A stretch of 34,460 nt of DNA from contig JAAYNW010000048.1 of NCBI GenBank assembly GCA_012520655.1, forward strand, positions 1 through 34,460, in the 5' to 3' direction. This DNA comes from Clostridiales bacterium (GTDB lineage: Bacteria; Bacillota; Clostridia; Lachnospirales; Lachnospiraceae). Below, in pieces: positions 15,958 to 23,872 of this stretch. Numbering within the stretch: position 1 is the stretch's first letter; every line of letters begins with the position of its first letter. A program made the translations under genes and the position numbers. The notes below the pieces were generated by a model that worked only from the letters and a program-made list of their open reading frames with translations, did no database searches and was not told where the DNA came from.

Positions 15958-17400
15958 ATGTTAGAATTATATCCGGATTTTTATAATGATGTTTTTGGGC
16001 CGATTATGCAGCCCGGTTCGAGTTCTCACACGGCCGGTCCATGCAGAATCGGCTATGTTGCATCCTGCCTGCTGGATGCGCCGCTGAAACGGATACAGGT
16101 GTATCTCGACCCGGAGGGTTCTTTTGCAGGAACCTTTGGGTGGATGAGCGAAGACTTGGGAATGCTCGCAGGCGCTTACGGTTTCTTGCCGGAGGAGGAG
16201 AAGATATTTGATATTAGACAGATATTGAATGAAGAAGGCATTCTTTATCAATTTATTTTTGAGAAGATAGCAGAAAGCTCTCATCCGAATGCGGTCAAAT
16301 TTGTCCTGACGGATAGAGACGGTGAACAGGTAGTGCTTGTCGGTAACTCCATCGGCGGCGGGATGATAGAAGTGGTATGGGCTATGGGCATCCCGATATC
16401 CTATAAGGGAGATAAAGAATTAGTGATTCACACGAACCGCAGGCAATATGTTCTGAGACCGATATTACCGGTTATTACAACGGAAAAAAAGAAGCCTCAG
16501 CTTTTCTCGGATTTTGAGGAGTGGATTCGAATAGCGGAAGAAAAGCATCTAAGCTTGTGGGAGACAGCACTTGTTTATGAAGAGAATTCTTCCGGATGGG
16601 ATCGAGAAGAGATTATAGAATATATGAGAGTAATTCAGAGGCTGCTCAAGCGGCAGACGGATTACATAGATGAGGCGAGGGAACAGCTTTTGGAAACATC
16701 GTTATCGGGTTATCATTTCCGTAAATGGGAGAGCTATTGCAAGCAATCTCATCCTGTTATCGGAGACGTTATTACCAATGCGCTTACATACGCATATCGC
16801 GTTCAGGCATTCAGGCGAGGAGTACGGATTGTACCGGGACCTATGGGAACCGGAGGCGGATATTTGTATTCTGCAGTGAGGGCAGTTATGGAAGCAAGGA
16901 ATCTGTCCGATGAGGATGCCTTGCATGGATTATTTGTTGCGGCGGGCGTAGGAGCAATCTGTTATACCAGGTCGGAACCTACCGGCGAAGCAACAGGGTG
17001 TGCCGGAGAATGCGGTGTATGTTCGGCCATGGCGGCAGCTGCGATAACGGAAATGTCGGGCGGAACCCCCGGGCAGGTGGAAAGTGCGGCGTCATTAGCG
17101 TTACAGGCGGCCATCGGGTGGCCTTGTGATCCTATACCGGGAGGGAAAAATCAGCCATGCTTCAGCAGGTTTACAACGGCAATAACGATGGCGATTACAT
17201 TTTCCGAACTCGCATTGTCGGGAAGGGATGGAGTAGTACCGTTTCATGAGGTTGTAGATGTGATGGATAAAGTGGGGAGAGAAATGCCTTCCGGGCTTAA
17301 ATGCACTGCGGAGGGCGGCTTATGCGCTTCGCCCAAGGCAGAACAGTGCAAAGCAAAAATGTATGTCAAAAAGGGAGATGCTTTGCATCAGATACAATAG
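15958..17400 (+). CDS. L-serine dehydratase-like iron-sulfur enzyme (fused beta-alpha)
   Basis: A 480-residue single-chain homolog of Fe-S L-serine ammonia-lyase. The beta-type domain is N-terminal (FGPIMQPGSSSHTAGP, 13-28) and there is no obvious ACT domain. The alpha-type catalytic domain starts near 180. Likely [4Fe-4S] ligands are Cys348 in GEATGCAGE, Cys390 in GWPCDP and Cys401 in NQPCFSR. The alpha-domain substrate loop is unusual: VPGPMGTGGGYLYSAV replaces the common APTNG-type sequence. That divergence and the operon context suggest that the true substrate may be a hydroxy or modified amino acid rather than serine. It closes the operon; AAAGGAGG lies about 12 bases upstream. A weak hairpin follows at 17416-17468. 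Confidence 0.85.
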   Translation: MLELYPDFYNDVFGPIMQPGSSSHTAGPCRIGYVASCLLDAPLKRIQVYLDPEGSFAGTFGWMSEDLGMLAGAYGFLPEEEKIFDIRQILNEEGILYQFIFEKIAESSHPNAVKFVLTDRDGEQVVLVGNSIGGGMIEVVWAMGIPISYKGDKELVIHTNRRQYVLRPILPVITTEKKKPQLFSDFEEWIRIAEEKHLSLWETALVYEENSSGWDREEIIEYMRVIQRLLKRQTDYIDEAREQLLETSLSGYHFRKWESYCKQSHPVIGDVITNALTYAYRVQAFRRGVRIVPGPMGTGGGYLYSAVRAVMEARNLSDEDALHGLFVAAGVGAICYTRSEPTGEATGCAGECGVCSAMAAAAITEMSGGTPGQVESAASLALQAAIGWPCDPIPGGKNQPCFSRFTTAITMAITFSELALSGRDGVVPFHEVVDVMDKVGREMPSGLKCTAEGGLCASPKAEQCKAKMYVKKGDALHQIQ

Positions 17401-17415
17401 GATTATGAATAAGTC

Positions 17416-17472
17416 AACCGCCCGGCTCTTTTGCTTCCCATTGATTTGGGATTGAAAAAACGGTGGTTTTGT
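17416..17472 (+). terminator. Possible terminator after the catabolic operon
   Basis: AACCGCC (17416-17422) pairs with GGTGGTT (17462-17468, one G-T pair), and CCCA/TGGG may form an inner stem. Only a short T-run (TTTT) follows. The distance between arms makes this weak. The stretch 17473-17560 shows nothing else recognisable. Confidence 0.3.
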
Positions 17473-17596
17473 GCCAAAATAACAATAAGTTGTATGATTT
17501 TTATTTCAAATGGTATGTGAGGAGGATCTTCCGGCTCCGAAGAAAAAGAAATAATGGTATGTTGCACATTTTCGTGCTTCATATAGATTAGTAAAA

Positions 17597-17717
17597 GACA
17601 AAGATAAAAACGCAACGTGCATCCCCGAGGATGTGCCAGAGCCGGTAGGTAGCCCGGCCGTCCTGTCAGATATGACAGGGTAAGTAACCTGCCCTCCTGG
17701 GTTGTCCGTTCTTTGTC
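17597..17717 (+). ncRNA. yjdF riboswitch (azaaromatic sensor)
   Basis: A compact structured leader directly upstream of a yjdF gene. The closing stem is GACAAAGA (17597-17604) with TCTTTGTC (17710-17717), extended by CAAC/GTTG. Inside are the hairpins GCATCC-CCGA-GGATGT, GCCGG...CCGGC and CCTGTCA-GATA-TGACAGG. GGTAGGT (17644-17650) can also pair with ACCTGCC (17687-17693). Position, size and gene partner fit the yjdF RNA class, which is reported to bind azaaromatic compounds and control YjdF expression. A weak promoter (TTGCAC at 17562-17567, TAGATT 16 bases later) lies just upstream. AAGGAGGG at 17731-17738 sits 3' of the closing stem, so translation control is plausible. Confidence 0.78.
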
Positions 17718-17744
17718 CATAGCACATTTTAAGGAGGGATTGTT

Positions 17745-18161
17745 ATGGACAAGGCAAGTGGAAAGCTGACGGTATATTTTGAGGAATCTTTTTGGATAGG
17801 AGTCTTTGAACGGATATCTGACGGAAAATTATCGGTGTGTAAGGTTACATTCGGTGCAGACCCGAAGGATTATGAAGTGTGGGATTTCGTCCTCAAGCAC
17901 TACAGCGACCTCAAGTTCAGCTCTGCTGTTGAAACCGAAGTGAAACAGACTGCGGACAATCCAAAGCGCAGACAGCGCAATGCCAGAAAGCAGTTACAGA
18001 GTTCCGGCATCGGAACGGCGTCGCAGAAGGCATTGCAAATGCAACGTGAAGAAATGAAATCCGAACTCAGGCAAATCAGCAAGGAACAGCGAGAAATTGA
18101 GAAACAGCGCCAGTTCGATTTAAAGCAATTAAAACGAAAAGAGAAGCGCAGGGGTCATTGA
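17745..18161 (+). CDS. yjdF: YjdF family protein (DUF2992)
   Basis: A 138-residue protein. The N-terminal half (KLTVYFEESFWIGVFERISDGKLSVCKVTFGADPKDYEVWDFVL region, residues 6-50) is the YjdF domain with its typical FW-GV-ER pattern. The C-terminal half (about 70-138) is a strongly charged helix rich in Lys, Arg, Gln and Glu, as in other Firmicute YjdF proteins. The biochemical role is unknown. Control by an azaaromatic-sensing riboswitch suggests defence against or handling of planar nitrogen heterocycles. The start follows AAGGAGGG at six bases. Length and reading frame are normal. Confidence 0.93.
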   Translation: MDKASGKLTVYFEESFWIGVFERISDGKLSVCKVTFGADPKDYEVWDFVLKHYSDLKFSSAVETEVKQTADNPKRRQRNARKQLQSSGIGTASQKALQMQREEMKSELRQISKEQREIEKQRQFDLKQLKRKEKRRGH

Positions 18162-18201
18162 CCATACTCAGACTTTTCTGGTGCAAGGCAGGGCGACTAA
18201 T

Positions 18202-18309
18202 ATGAGGATATTAGTATATGGAGCAGGTGTTATCGGTTGTGAGCTGGTGCATGAATTATGCAAAGGGAATAACGAAGAGGCGTATCTATGCCAATCCGGG
18301 ACAAACTGA
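18202..18309 (+). pseudogene. Ketopantoate reductase-like gene fragment
   Basis: Thirty-five codons starting MRILVYGAGVIGCELVHELC. This is the N-terminal Rossmann GXGXXG segment of ApbA/PanE-type ketopantoate reductases, which normally run to about 300 residues. After GNNEEAYLCQSGTN the frame stops at TGA 18307-18309, and nothing of the rest of the domain is visible before the next gene at 18381. It is too short to function. The stub and the YjdF gene just before it may mark an old insertion or deletion junction. Confidence 0.75.
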
Positions 18310-18380
18310 GACAGGATATGCAAGAAAAGCTGTTTATCTCGTAAATGTTAACATAATAAATTTCTTTATGGAGGTAAGAA

Positions 18381-19241
18381 ATGATAGCTGGTAATTTATA
18401 TAACAGGCTCTATCTGGATTTTAATTTGGCTGACAAGAAGGACGATTGGGGATTTATGAATTTTGAGAATAGTTATATTACCTCGGAATTCAGGACAAAG
18501 TATATGGGTTTAGTGCTAGATAACACCGAAATAATTCAAAAGGTATATACTGTCACGTTTCCTGATATAGAACTTCTTAAAGAAATTTTTAATAGGAATG
18601 AAACGAATATTTTGCTTTTTTCTCATCATGCAATGGGGTATAGTGCTTCAAATGAAGGATTTCCGTTTTATGATATTCCGTTAGAGTATTTATCAGAGAT
18701 GAAAGAACGTAAGATATCATTCTATATGCTCCATAGTCCTTTGGATAATTATGGGGACTATTCTACGTCGGTAAGCTTTGCCAATGCATTGAAATTAGAG
18801 ATTATAGAGCCTTTTTGCCAATATGATGAAAATATTCAGGCGGGAGTCATTTGTAATACATCACTTAAATCTGTTCAAGAGATACAGCAGCTTGTTGAGA
18901 AAACAGTAGGGCACCAAACTAAATTATACAATTACGGGAAAGATGAAATACAAAATGGAAAAATAGCAATTGCTGCCGGAGGAGGGAATTACCCTTTCGT
19001 TGCTACTGAAATTGCTCAAAAGGAAATTAATTGTTACATAACAGGATTCACAAAACCATTGCCATATTTTGAACCTACATTAGAATTCCATAATATTGCT
19101 AAGAGTCATGCAATTAATGTTATAGGTGCTACACATTATTCTACCGAAAAATTTGCTTGCATGTCTATGGTTAATTACTTTTTAAGAATGGGATTGCAGG
19201 CAGAATTTTTAGAAGGGAGATTTTTCTTAGAAGATTTATAA
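18381..19241 (+). CDS. NIF3-like dinuclear metal centre protein
   Basis: A 286-residue member of the NIF3/YqfO family (Nif3-like dinuclear metal centre hexameric protein), sometimes annotated as GTP cyclohydrolase 1 type 2. Metal-site residues are visible: His82-His83 in LLFSHHAMGY, His118 and Asp122 in MLHSPLDNYGD, and His252/Glu256 in GATHYSTEKFA. The order matches the family, although family members often carry a longer N-terminal opening. No central PII-like insert is present. A GGAGG site lies seven bases upstream. The gene is clearly more AT-rich than its neighbours (sample 60-base lines about 33-37% GC) and is alone between a gene fragment and a terminator. The cellular role of the family is poorly defined. 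Confidence 0.85.
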   Translation: MIAGNLYNRLYLDFNLADKKDDWGFMNFENSYITSEFRTKYMGLVLDNTEIIQKVYTVTFPDIELLKEIFNRNETNILLFSHHAMGYSASNEGFPFYDIPLEYLSEMKERKISFYMLHSPLDNYGDYSTSVSFANALKLEIIEPFCQYDENIQAGVICNTSLKSVQEIQQLVEKTVGHQTKLYNYGKDEIQNGKIAIAAGGGNYPFVATEIAQKEINCYITGFTKPLPYFEPTLEFHNIAKSHAINVIGATHYSTEKFACMSMVNYFLRMGLQAEFLEGRFFLEDL

Positions 19242-19277
19242 ATATATAAAAGTTCTTCAAAATGAATTGACAAGGGT

Positions 19278-19308
19278 AGGGGCTGCTTTTTATAGTCCCT
19301 TATTTTTG
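19278..19308 (+). terminator. Intrinsic terminator after the NIF3 gene
   Basis: AGGGGCT (19278-19284) pairs with AGTCCCT (19294-19300, one G-T pair) around a nine-base loop, followed by TATTTTTG. It separates the NIF3 gene from the Rrf2 promoter. Confidence 0.7.
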
Positions 19309-19352
19309 TGCATTTTGATGAAAATCAAGAGCGCATACGCCCATTTTTCTAC

Positions 19353-19380
19353 TTGCAAAATATGGGAACAATAGTATAAT
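19353..19380 (+). promoter_or_regulatory. Promoter of the Rrf2-YhgE operon
   Basis: TTGCAA (19353-19358), a 16-base spacer and a perfect TATAAT (19375-19380). Transcription should start near 19387, exactly at the edge of the palindrome that follows, so repression by road-block or promoter occlusion is likely. Confidence 0.72.
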
Positions 19381-19388
19381 GACCAATT

Positions 19389-19427
19389 GTAGATATATTA
19401 TATCCATAATGGATATATGTTATCTAC
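19389..19427 (+). promoter_or_regulatory. 39-bp palindromic operator upstream of the Rrf2 gene
   Basis: A dyad centred on 19408. The left half begins GTAGATA, the right half ends TATCTAC, and the core is ATATCCATAATGGATAT. Sixteen of 19 positions match between halves. It covers the predicted transcription start and lies 56 bases before the regulator's start codon. Such length and symmetry fit a dimeric or double-dimer winged-helix repressor, most simply autoregulation by the next gene. Confidence 0.7.
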
Positions 19428-19482
19428 GAATAATAATGTAAACCGTGTTTGTATCTAATTGATATGTTTAGGAGGTAAAACG

Positions 19483-20007
19483 TTGAAACTCACAAAAGGA
19501 TTTGAACAGGCTGCCTGCATTATTGTCTTGTTGGCAACTCAAGACCCTAATATTCCATTGTCTTCACAGGAAATTAACAAACGATTAAAGTGTTCTCCTT
19601 CTTATCTAAGGAAAATCATTCGCAAATTAGTCGTATCTAAGCTGGTTAATTCCGTCTCCGGAAATAATGGAGGTTTTACGCTGGCGGCGAGTGCTGAGGA
19701 GATTAATCTACTGCAGGTAGTAGAGGCGTTGGAAGGACCTATTGAGACGTTTACCGATACGGAGCTTATCAGCGAGGTGTTCAGAGATTTCCCGTATATT
19801 ATGGATCAAGGAACTGCTATTTTAAAAAATGCTTTTGCGCAGGCCGATCAGTTATGGAGGAATTCATTAAAGAAAAAAACGGTTTATCAATTGCTTATGG
19901 AAGCGGTGGGGGAAGAAAAGCTGGCTTTGTACGATTGGAACCAGCCGGAAGAAAAAAGAGAGTTATTAATTAGAAAGGTGATGAATTCGATTCATGGAAA
20001 TGATTAA
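19483..20007 (+). CDS. Rrf2 family transcriptional regulator
   Basis: A 174-residue winged-helix regulator of the Rrf2 family. Residues 1-80 form the DNA-binding part: TKGFEQAACIIVLLA, SSQEINKRLKCSPSYLRKIIRKL (recognition helix) and NNGGFTLA (wing). The C-terminal half (GPIETF...) lacks the three clustered cysteines that bind Fe-S in IscR/NsrR, so it probably senses something else. I chose TTG 19483, seven bases after AGGAGG. The alternative TTG at 19459 would put the ribosome site inside the gene. The coding region overlaps the next gene by 14 bases. Together with the operator upstream, this suggests that it represses itself and the YhgE-like gene. Confidence 0.85.
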   Translation: MKLTKGFEQAACIIVLLATQDPNIPLSSQEINKRLKCSPSYLRKIIRKLVVSKLVNSVSGNNGGFTLAASAEEINLLQVVEALEGPIETFTDTELISEVFRDFPYIMDQGTAILKNAFAQADQLWRNSLKKKTVYQLLMEAVGEEKLALYDWNQPEEKRELLIRKVMNSIHGND

Positions 20008-22783
20008 AAAAGAATGGCACGCAATTTTTAAAAACAAGATTTTATTAATTTCTTTTATTGTTATTTCTTTTATACCGATTCTCTATGCTTCATTTTTCCT
20101 AAAATCCGTTTGGGATCCATATGGGAAGACAGGAAACTTGCCGGTAGCAGTAGTAAATGAAGATAAAGAAGTAAAATACAATGGAGAAACACTGAATGTC
20201 GGGGCAGAATTGGTCGACCAGCTCAAGGAGGATGAAAATTTAAACTGGGAATTTGTTTCGGCAAAGGAAGCCCAAAACGGATTAAAGAATCAAAAGTATT
20301 ACATGATTGTAACTATTCCGGAAGATTTTTCTGCGAATGCGGCAACAGTTATGGATGATAATCCGAAGAAAATGAACATACGATATGAGACGAACGGCGC
20401 TTTGAATTATCTCGGCGAGGTAATAGGTGAAACTGCCATGAAGCAGCTGAAAAGTGAGGTTTCACAGAAGGTTACGGAAGTATATGCCAATGCGATATTC
20501 GATCAGTTATCTGAAATCGGAGATGGCTTTGAGGAAGCGGCAGACGGAGCAAAGCAACTTGATGACGGTGCCGGGGATCTGGTCGAAGGAAGCCAAAAGC
20601 TGGCAGACGGTCTCGACACTTTAGCGAGCAGCACAATAACCTTCAGCGATGGAGAAGAAACTTTTAGCGTCGCTCTCAACCAATATTTGGAGGGTACTGA
20701 GAAACTGGATGATGGGCTTGGAGAATTAAAAGCGGGTGTTGATACACTGGGAGCAAAGGTTCCGGCTCTGGCTGATGGAGTGAGCCAGTTAGACAGTGGC
20801 TCGGCTAAACTGGCAACAGGAATTAAGGATTATACAGGCGGAGTATCCAAATTAGCCGAGGGAACAGGTACCTTAGCAAGCAACGGAACAACATTGAAAA
20901 CAGGTGTGGACACTTTAGTGACCGGTTTAAATGATGGAACCGCACAACTCCAAAGCGGAGCGGGAAAGATTTCAGCGGGCTTAACTCAGATGTCTGAAAA
21001 ACTGGGAACACAGATCAGTTCGAGTGCAGGCCAGCTTGTGGCAGTCAATAAAGGGATTGGAGATCTTAATAACAGCATACAGGGCTTAAATGCAAAATTA
21101 AATGCTGCCGGCTCCTTTTCTGTCGATCCGGCTACTCTGAGTGTTTCTGTCGGTGATACATCGAGTATCATAAATGCTGCACAAGCAGCAAGAACAAGCG
21201 CTAACGACATATCCGGCAATATATCTTCTTTAACCTCCGATATAGAGAACTCCATATCCGGTTCGGATCTGGATGATGAGACCAAAGCCAAGGTTTTAGG
21301 CATCATTGCCGAGGCAAAGGCAAATAGCAGCGCTATATCGAATATTTCGAATTCTGTAGCAAGTATTACATCAAATATGTATGCCGTTGAAAGCGGCGTC
21401 TCAAGCATAGAGACTAATGCCGGCAGCTTGAGCACTCAAGTAAGTACTTTGGCGGCGGCGGCAAGCTCGACAAATGATGTGGCAGCAGCAGTGGCGCAGA
21501 TTGCACAAGGCGCCGCACAGGTTTTACCGGGAGCCCAGGAGGCGATAGGAAGTCTTTCCGGCGGGTTGAGCGACGTGAAATCAGCTCTGGATAATCAGTT
21601 TATTCCGGGTATGAATCAGTTGACGGGCGGTATTTCCAATCTTCAAAGCGGTTTGGCTACCGGTTCGGCTCAGCTTAATGCCGGTTTAAACACCTATATT
21701 GACGGCGTTCGACAGGTAAATAACGGTGTGCAGGAGTTAAAGAGCAATTCCGATGCCTTAAATAGCGGAGCGTCTTCATTGAAGGATGGGCTTGGCAAGT
21801 TAAACGGCAACGTGCCGGCTTTACAGGAAGGCGTGAATGCTCTTGTATCAGGAACCAATACAATTAAAGAAGGAAGCACGGAACTTGTTAAAAACAATAA
21901 TGATTTAATGGAAGGTCAGACAAAATTACAAGACGCGTCTTCCAAGTTAACGGAAGGTGCCGCAGAACTGGAGGATGGCGGCATCACTTTAAAGGACGGA
22001 CTGAATGTATTCAAAGACGGAAGCGGTGAACTGGCTTCGGCATTGAGCGAGGGCTCTGAAAAGATAAATGACGTTCAAACGACGGATAAAACCGCCAAAA
22101 TGATTGCGGAGCCAAACGAGCTTACGCAGGAAAAATACAGCGAAGTACCGAATTACGGTTTTGCTCTTGCTCCATATGTATTATCCCTTGCTTTATATGT
22201 AGGTTGCTTGGTATTTAACTTTATTTACCCGATTAGAAAGATTGCGATCAAAGAAAAACCGGTGTTCCAGTGGTGGTTAAGTAAGATAACCGTGGGATTG
22301 GTAGCAGCTACAGCGATGGCGCTTATTGAAGGTGTAGTAATGATGCTCATCGGCTTGTCACCGGATCACGTGTTAGAGTATTTTATTGTAGCATTGGTAT
22401 CCGCTTATGCTTACATGTTCCTCATTATGTTCCTGGCTATGGCATTCGACAATCCGGGTCGATTTGTTGCCATGGTATTGCTGATATTACAGCTTGCGGG
22501 CTCGGGCGGAACTTTCCCGATGCCGCTTACGGATAAGTTTTTCCAAGATATTCATCCGTATTTGCCTATGACCCATTCCATCTACGGATTCAGACAGACA
22601 ATCAGCTCCGGTTTGGGGGAAATCACCTTTACGCACAATGCGCTGCTGATGGTCTGCATAGCGATTATTTCACAGCTGCTGCTGCTCATATCGATGAAGT
22701 TGTTGAAAAAGTTCCACCGGGACGGAATCTCACAGCTTGATGATAATCAGAAGCTGCTGGACGATAATTACAGTTATTCATAG
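19994..22783 (+). CDS. YhgE/Pip family membrane protein
   Basis: A 929-residue membrane protein of the YhgE/Pip (phage infection protein) family, related to EsaA-like and ABC-2 type exporters. One transmembrane helix lies at about 15-38 (ILLISFIVISFIPILYASFF). A long extracellular region (40-710) contains many heptad-like repeats of the type LDDGAGDLVEGSQKLADG, predicted to be helical. A cluster of about five or six helices follows at 715-905 (YGFALAPYVLSLALYVGCLV onward), including FPMPLTDKFFQDIHPYLPMT typical of the family. The start overlaps the regulator gene; ATG 20000 is an equally possible start. Family members affect surface properties and phage receptor function in lactococci and are often next to a repressor gene, as here. 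The transported substrate is unknown. Confidence 0.9.
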   Translation: MEMIKKEWHAIFKNKILLISFIVISFIPILYASFFLKSVWDPYGKTGNLPVAVVNEDKEVKYNGETLNVGAELVDQLKEDENLNWEFVSAKEAQNGLKNQKYYMIVTIPEDFSANAATVMDDNPKKMNIRYETNGALNYLGEVIGETAMKQLKSEVSQKVTEVYANAIFDQLSEIGDGFEEAADGAKQLDDGAGDLVEGSQKLADGLDTLASSTITFSDGEETFSVALNQYLEGTEKLDDGLGELKAGVDTLGAKVPALADGVSQLDSGSAKLATGIKDYTGGVSKLAEGTGTLASNGTTLKTGVDTLVTGLNDGTAQLQSGAGKISAGLTQMSEKLGTQISSSAGQLVAVNKGIGDLNNSIQGLNAKLNAAGSFSVDPATLSVSVGDTSSIINAAQAARTSANDISGNISSLTSDIENSISGSDLDDETKAKVLGIIAEAKANSSAISNISNSVASITSNMYAVESGVSSIETNAGSLSTQVSTLAAAASSTNDVAAAVAQIAQGAAQVLPGAQEAIGSLSGGLSDVKSALDNQFIPGMNQLTGGISNLQSGLATGSAQLNAGLNTYIDGVRQVNNGVQELKSNSDALNSGASSLKDGLGKLNGNVPALQEGVNALVSGTNTIKEGSTELVKNNNDLMEGQTKLQDASSKLTEGAAELEDGGITLKDGLNVFKDGSGELASALSEGSEKINDVQTTDKTAKMIAEPNELTQEKYSEVPNYGFALAPYVLSLALYVGCLVFNFIYPIRKIAIKEKPVFQWWLSKITVGLVAATAMALIEGVVMMLIGLSPDHVLEYFIVALVSAYAYMFLIMFLAMAFDNPGRFVAMVLLILQLAGSGGTFPMPLTDKFFQDIHPYLPMTHSIYGFRQTISSGLGEITFTHNALLMVCIAIISQLLLLISMKLLKKFHRDGISQLDDNQKLLDDNYSYS

Positions 22784-22824
22784 ACTTAAATAATTCGTGT
22801 TTCCGTTTTTCGCAAGGATATTTA

Positions 22825-22853
22825 TTGTCTGCTGAGTAATGCTATGGTATAAT
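22825..22853 (+). promoter_or_regulatory. Promoter of the GH5 gene
   Basis: TTGTCT (22825-22830), a 17-base spacer and TATAAT (22848-22853), with TGG just before the -10 (extended -10 form). It sits about 55 bases before the GH5 start codon. Confidence 0.72.
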
Positions 22854-22911
22854 TTTACAGGTTACTTTTGGTGTATAGATATCTGCAAATTATACAGGGG
22901 GAATGAATGCT

Positions 22912-23862
22912 ATGGAAAATGCGGCAAATAAGAATGCACAAATGACAGGAACAACGCCGGTAGAGCGCTACGGAGCTTTGTCCGTGAAGGGCAACCGGTT
23001 AGTAGACTGTAAAGGCAATGCGGTTACTTTAAGGGGAGTGAGCACCCACGGTTTATCCTGGTATCCTCAATATGTAAATCAGGAAAGCTTTCGGTTTATG
23101 AGAGATGAGTGGGGGATTGAAGTGGTGCGGCTGGCCATGTATACGGAGGAAGAGGACGGCTACTGTGTGGGGGACGATAATAATCGGCAGGTGCTTAAGG
23201 CTGTTATCGATAAAGGCGTGTATGCGGCATCGAAGCTTGGACTGTATGTTATTATTGACTGGCACATTTTAAGCGATGGGAACCCCAATCAAAACAAAGA
23301 GCAAAGCCTTGCATTTTTCAGAGAAATGTCAGAACGGTATCACGGTTATACTAATGTGATTTATGAAATCTGCAATGAGCCTAATGGCAATGTAGATTGG
23401 CCGGAGATAAAAGCCTATGCCAATGAGGTGATTCCGGTAATCAGAGAAAATGACGCGGACGCTGTTATTCTGGTGGGTACACCCACATGGTCGCAGGAAG
23501 TGGATAAAGCGCAGGCAGATCCTATTACAGGTTATGATAACTTGATGTATGTACTGCACTTTTACGCGGATACTCATAGAGAAGAACTGCGCAGCAAGCT
23601 GGAACAGGCACATGACGGCGGACTTCCTATCTTTGTAAGCGAATTCGGCATATGTGACGCTTCGGGTAGCGGAGCCATTAATGTTGAGGAAGCCGACAAG
23701 TGGATAGAGCTTTTGGAAAGTCGTAACATCAGTTATATAATATGGAATTTGTCAAATAAGGATGAAACTTCTGCATTTTTTAAGCCCTCCTGTACTAAGA
23801 CTGAGGATTATGACAACAGCGACTTATCCGAATCTGCAAAGTGGTTTATTCAAAGGAAATAA
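22912..23862 (+). CDS. GH5 family glycoside hydrolase (endoglucanase-like)
   Basis: A 316-residue catalytic domain of glycoside hydrolase family 5, closest in pattern to cellulase subfamily 2. Motifs are VTLRGVSTHGLSWYP, VVRLAMYTEEEDGY, YVIIDWHILSDGNPN, the acid/base Glu156 in YEICNEPNG, MYVLHFYADTH and the nucleophile Glu244 in FVSEFG. IIWNLSNKDE follows near the end. It would cut beta-1,4-glucans. Oddly, the N-terminus (MENAANKNAQMTG) has no signal peptide, carbohydrate module or anchor, so the protein seems cytoplasmic unless exported another way. GGGGG at 22897-22901 is ten bases before ATG 22912; ATG 22903 is only one base from it and is the less likely start. It is a single-gene unit with its own promoter and terminator. 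Confidence 0.9.
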   Translation: MENAANKNAQMTGTTPVERYGALSVKGNRLVDCKGNAVTLRGVSTHGLSWYPQYVNQESFRFMRDEWGIEVVRLAMYTEEEDGYCVGDDNNRQVLKAVIDKGVYAASKLGLYVIIDWHILSDGNPNQNKEQSLAFFREMSERYHGYTNVIYEICNEPNGNVDWPEIKAYANEVIPVIRENDADAVILVGTPTWSQEVDKAQADPITGYDNLMYVLHFYADTHREELRSKLEQAHDGGLPIFVSEFGICDASGSGAINVEEADKWIELLESRNISYIIWNLSNKDETSAFFKPSCTKTEDYDNSDLSESAKWFIQRK

Positions 23863-23872
23863 AATTATGGAT

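Noticed and set aside
17403..17727. Minus-strand reading frames of 73-105 codons
   Set aside because: They run through the riboswitch and have no family pattern or ribosome site.
20520..22070. Repeated LxxGxxxLxxG units as a possible recombinant repeat array
   Set aside because: This is the normal helical repeat region of YhgE/Pip proteins, with diverged codons and no DNA-level tandem repeat.
19994..22783. Prophage-related gene because of the name 'phage infection protein'
   Set aside because: Pip/YhgE is a host membrane protein used as a receptor. No phage genes are near.
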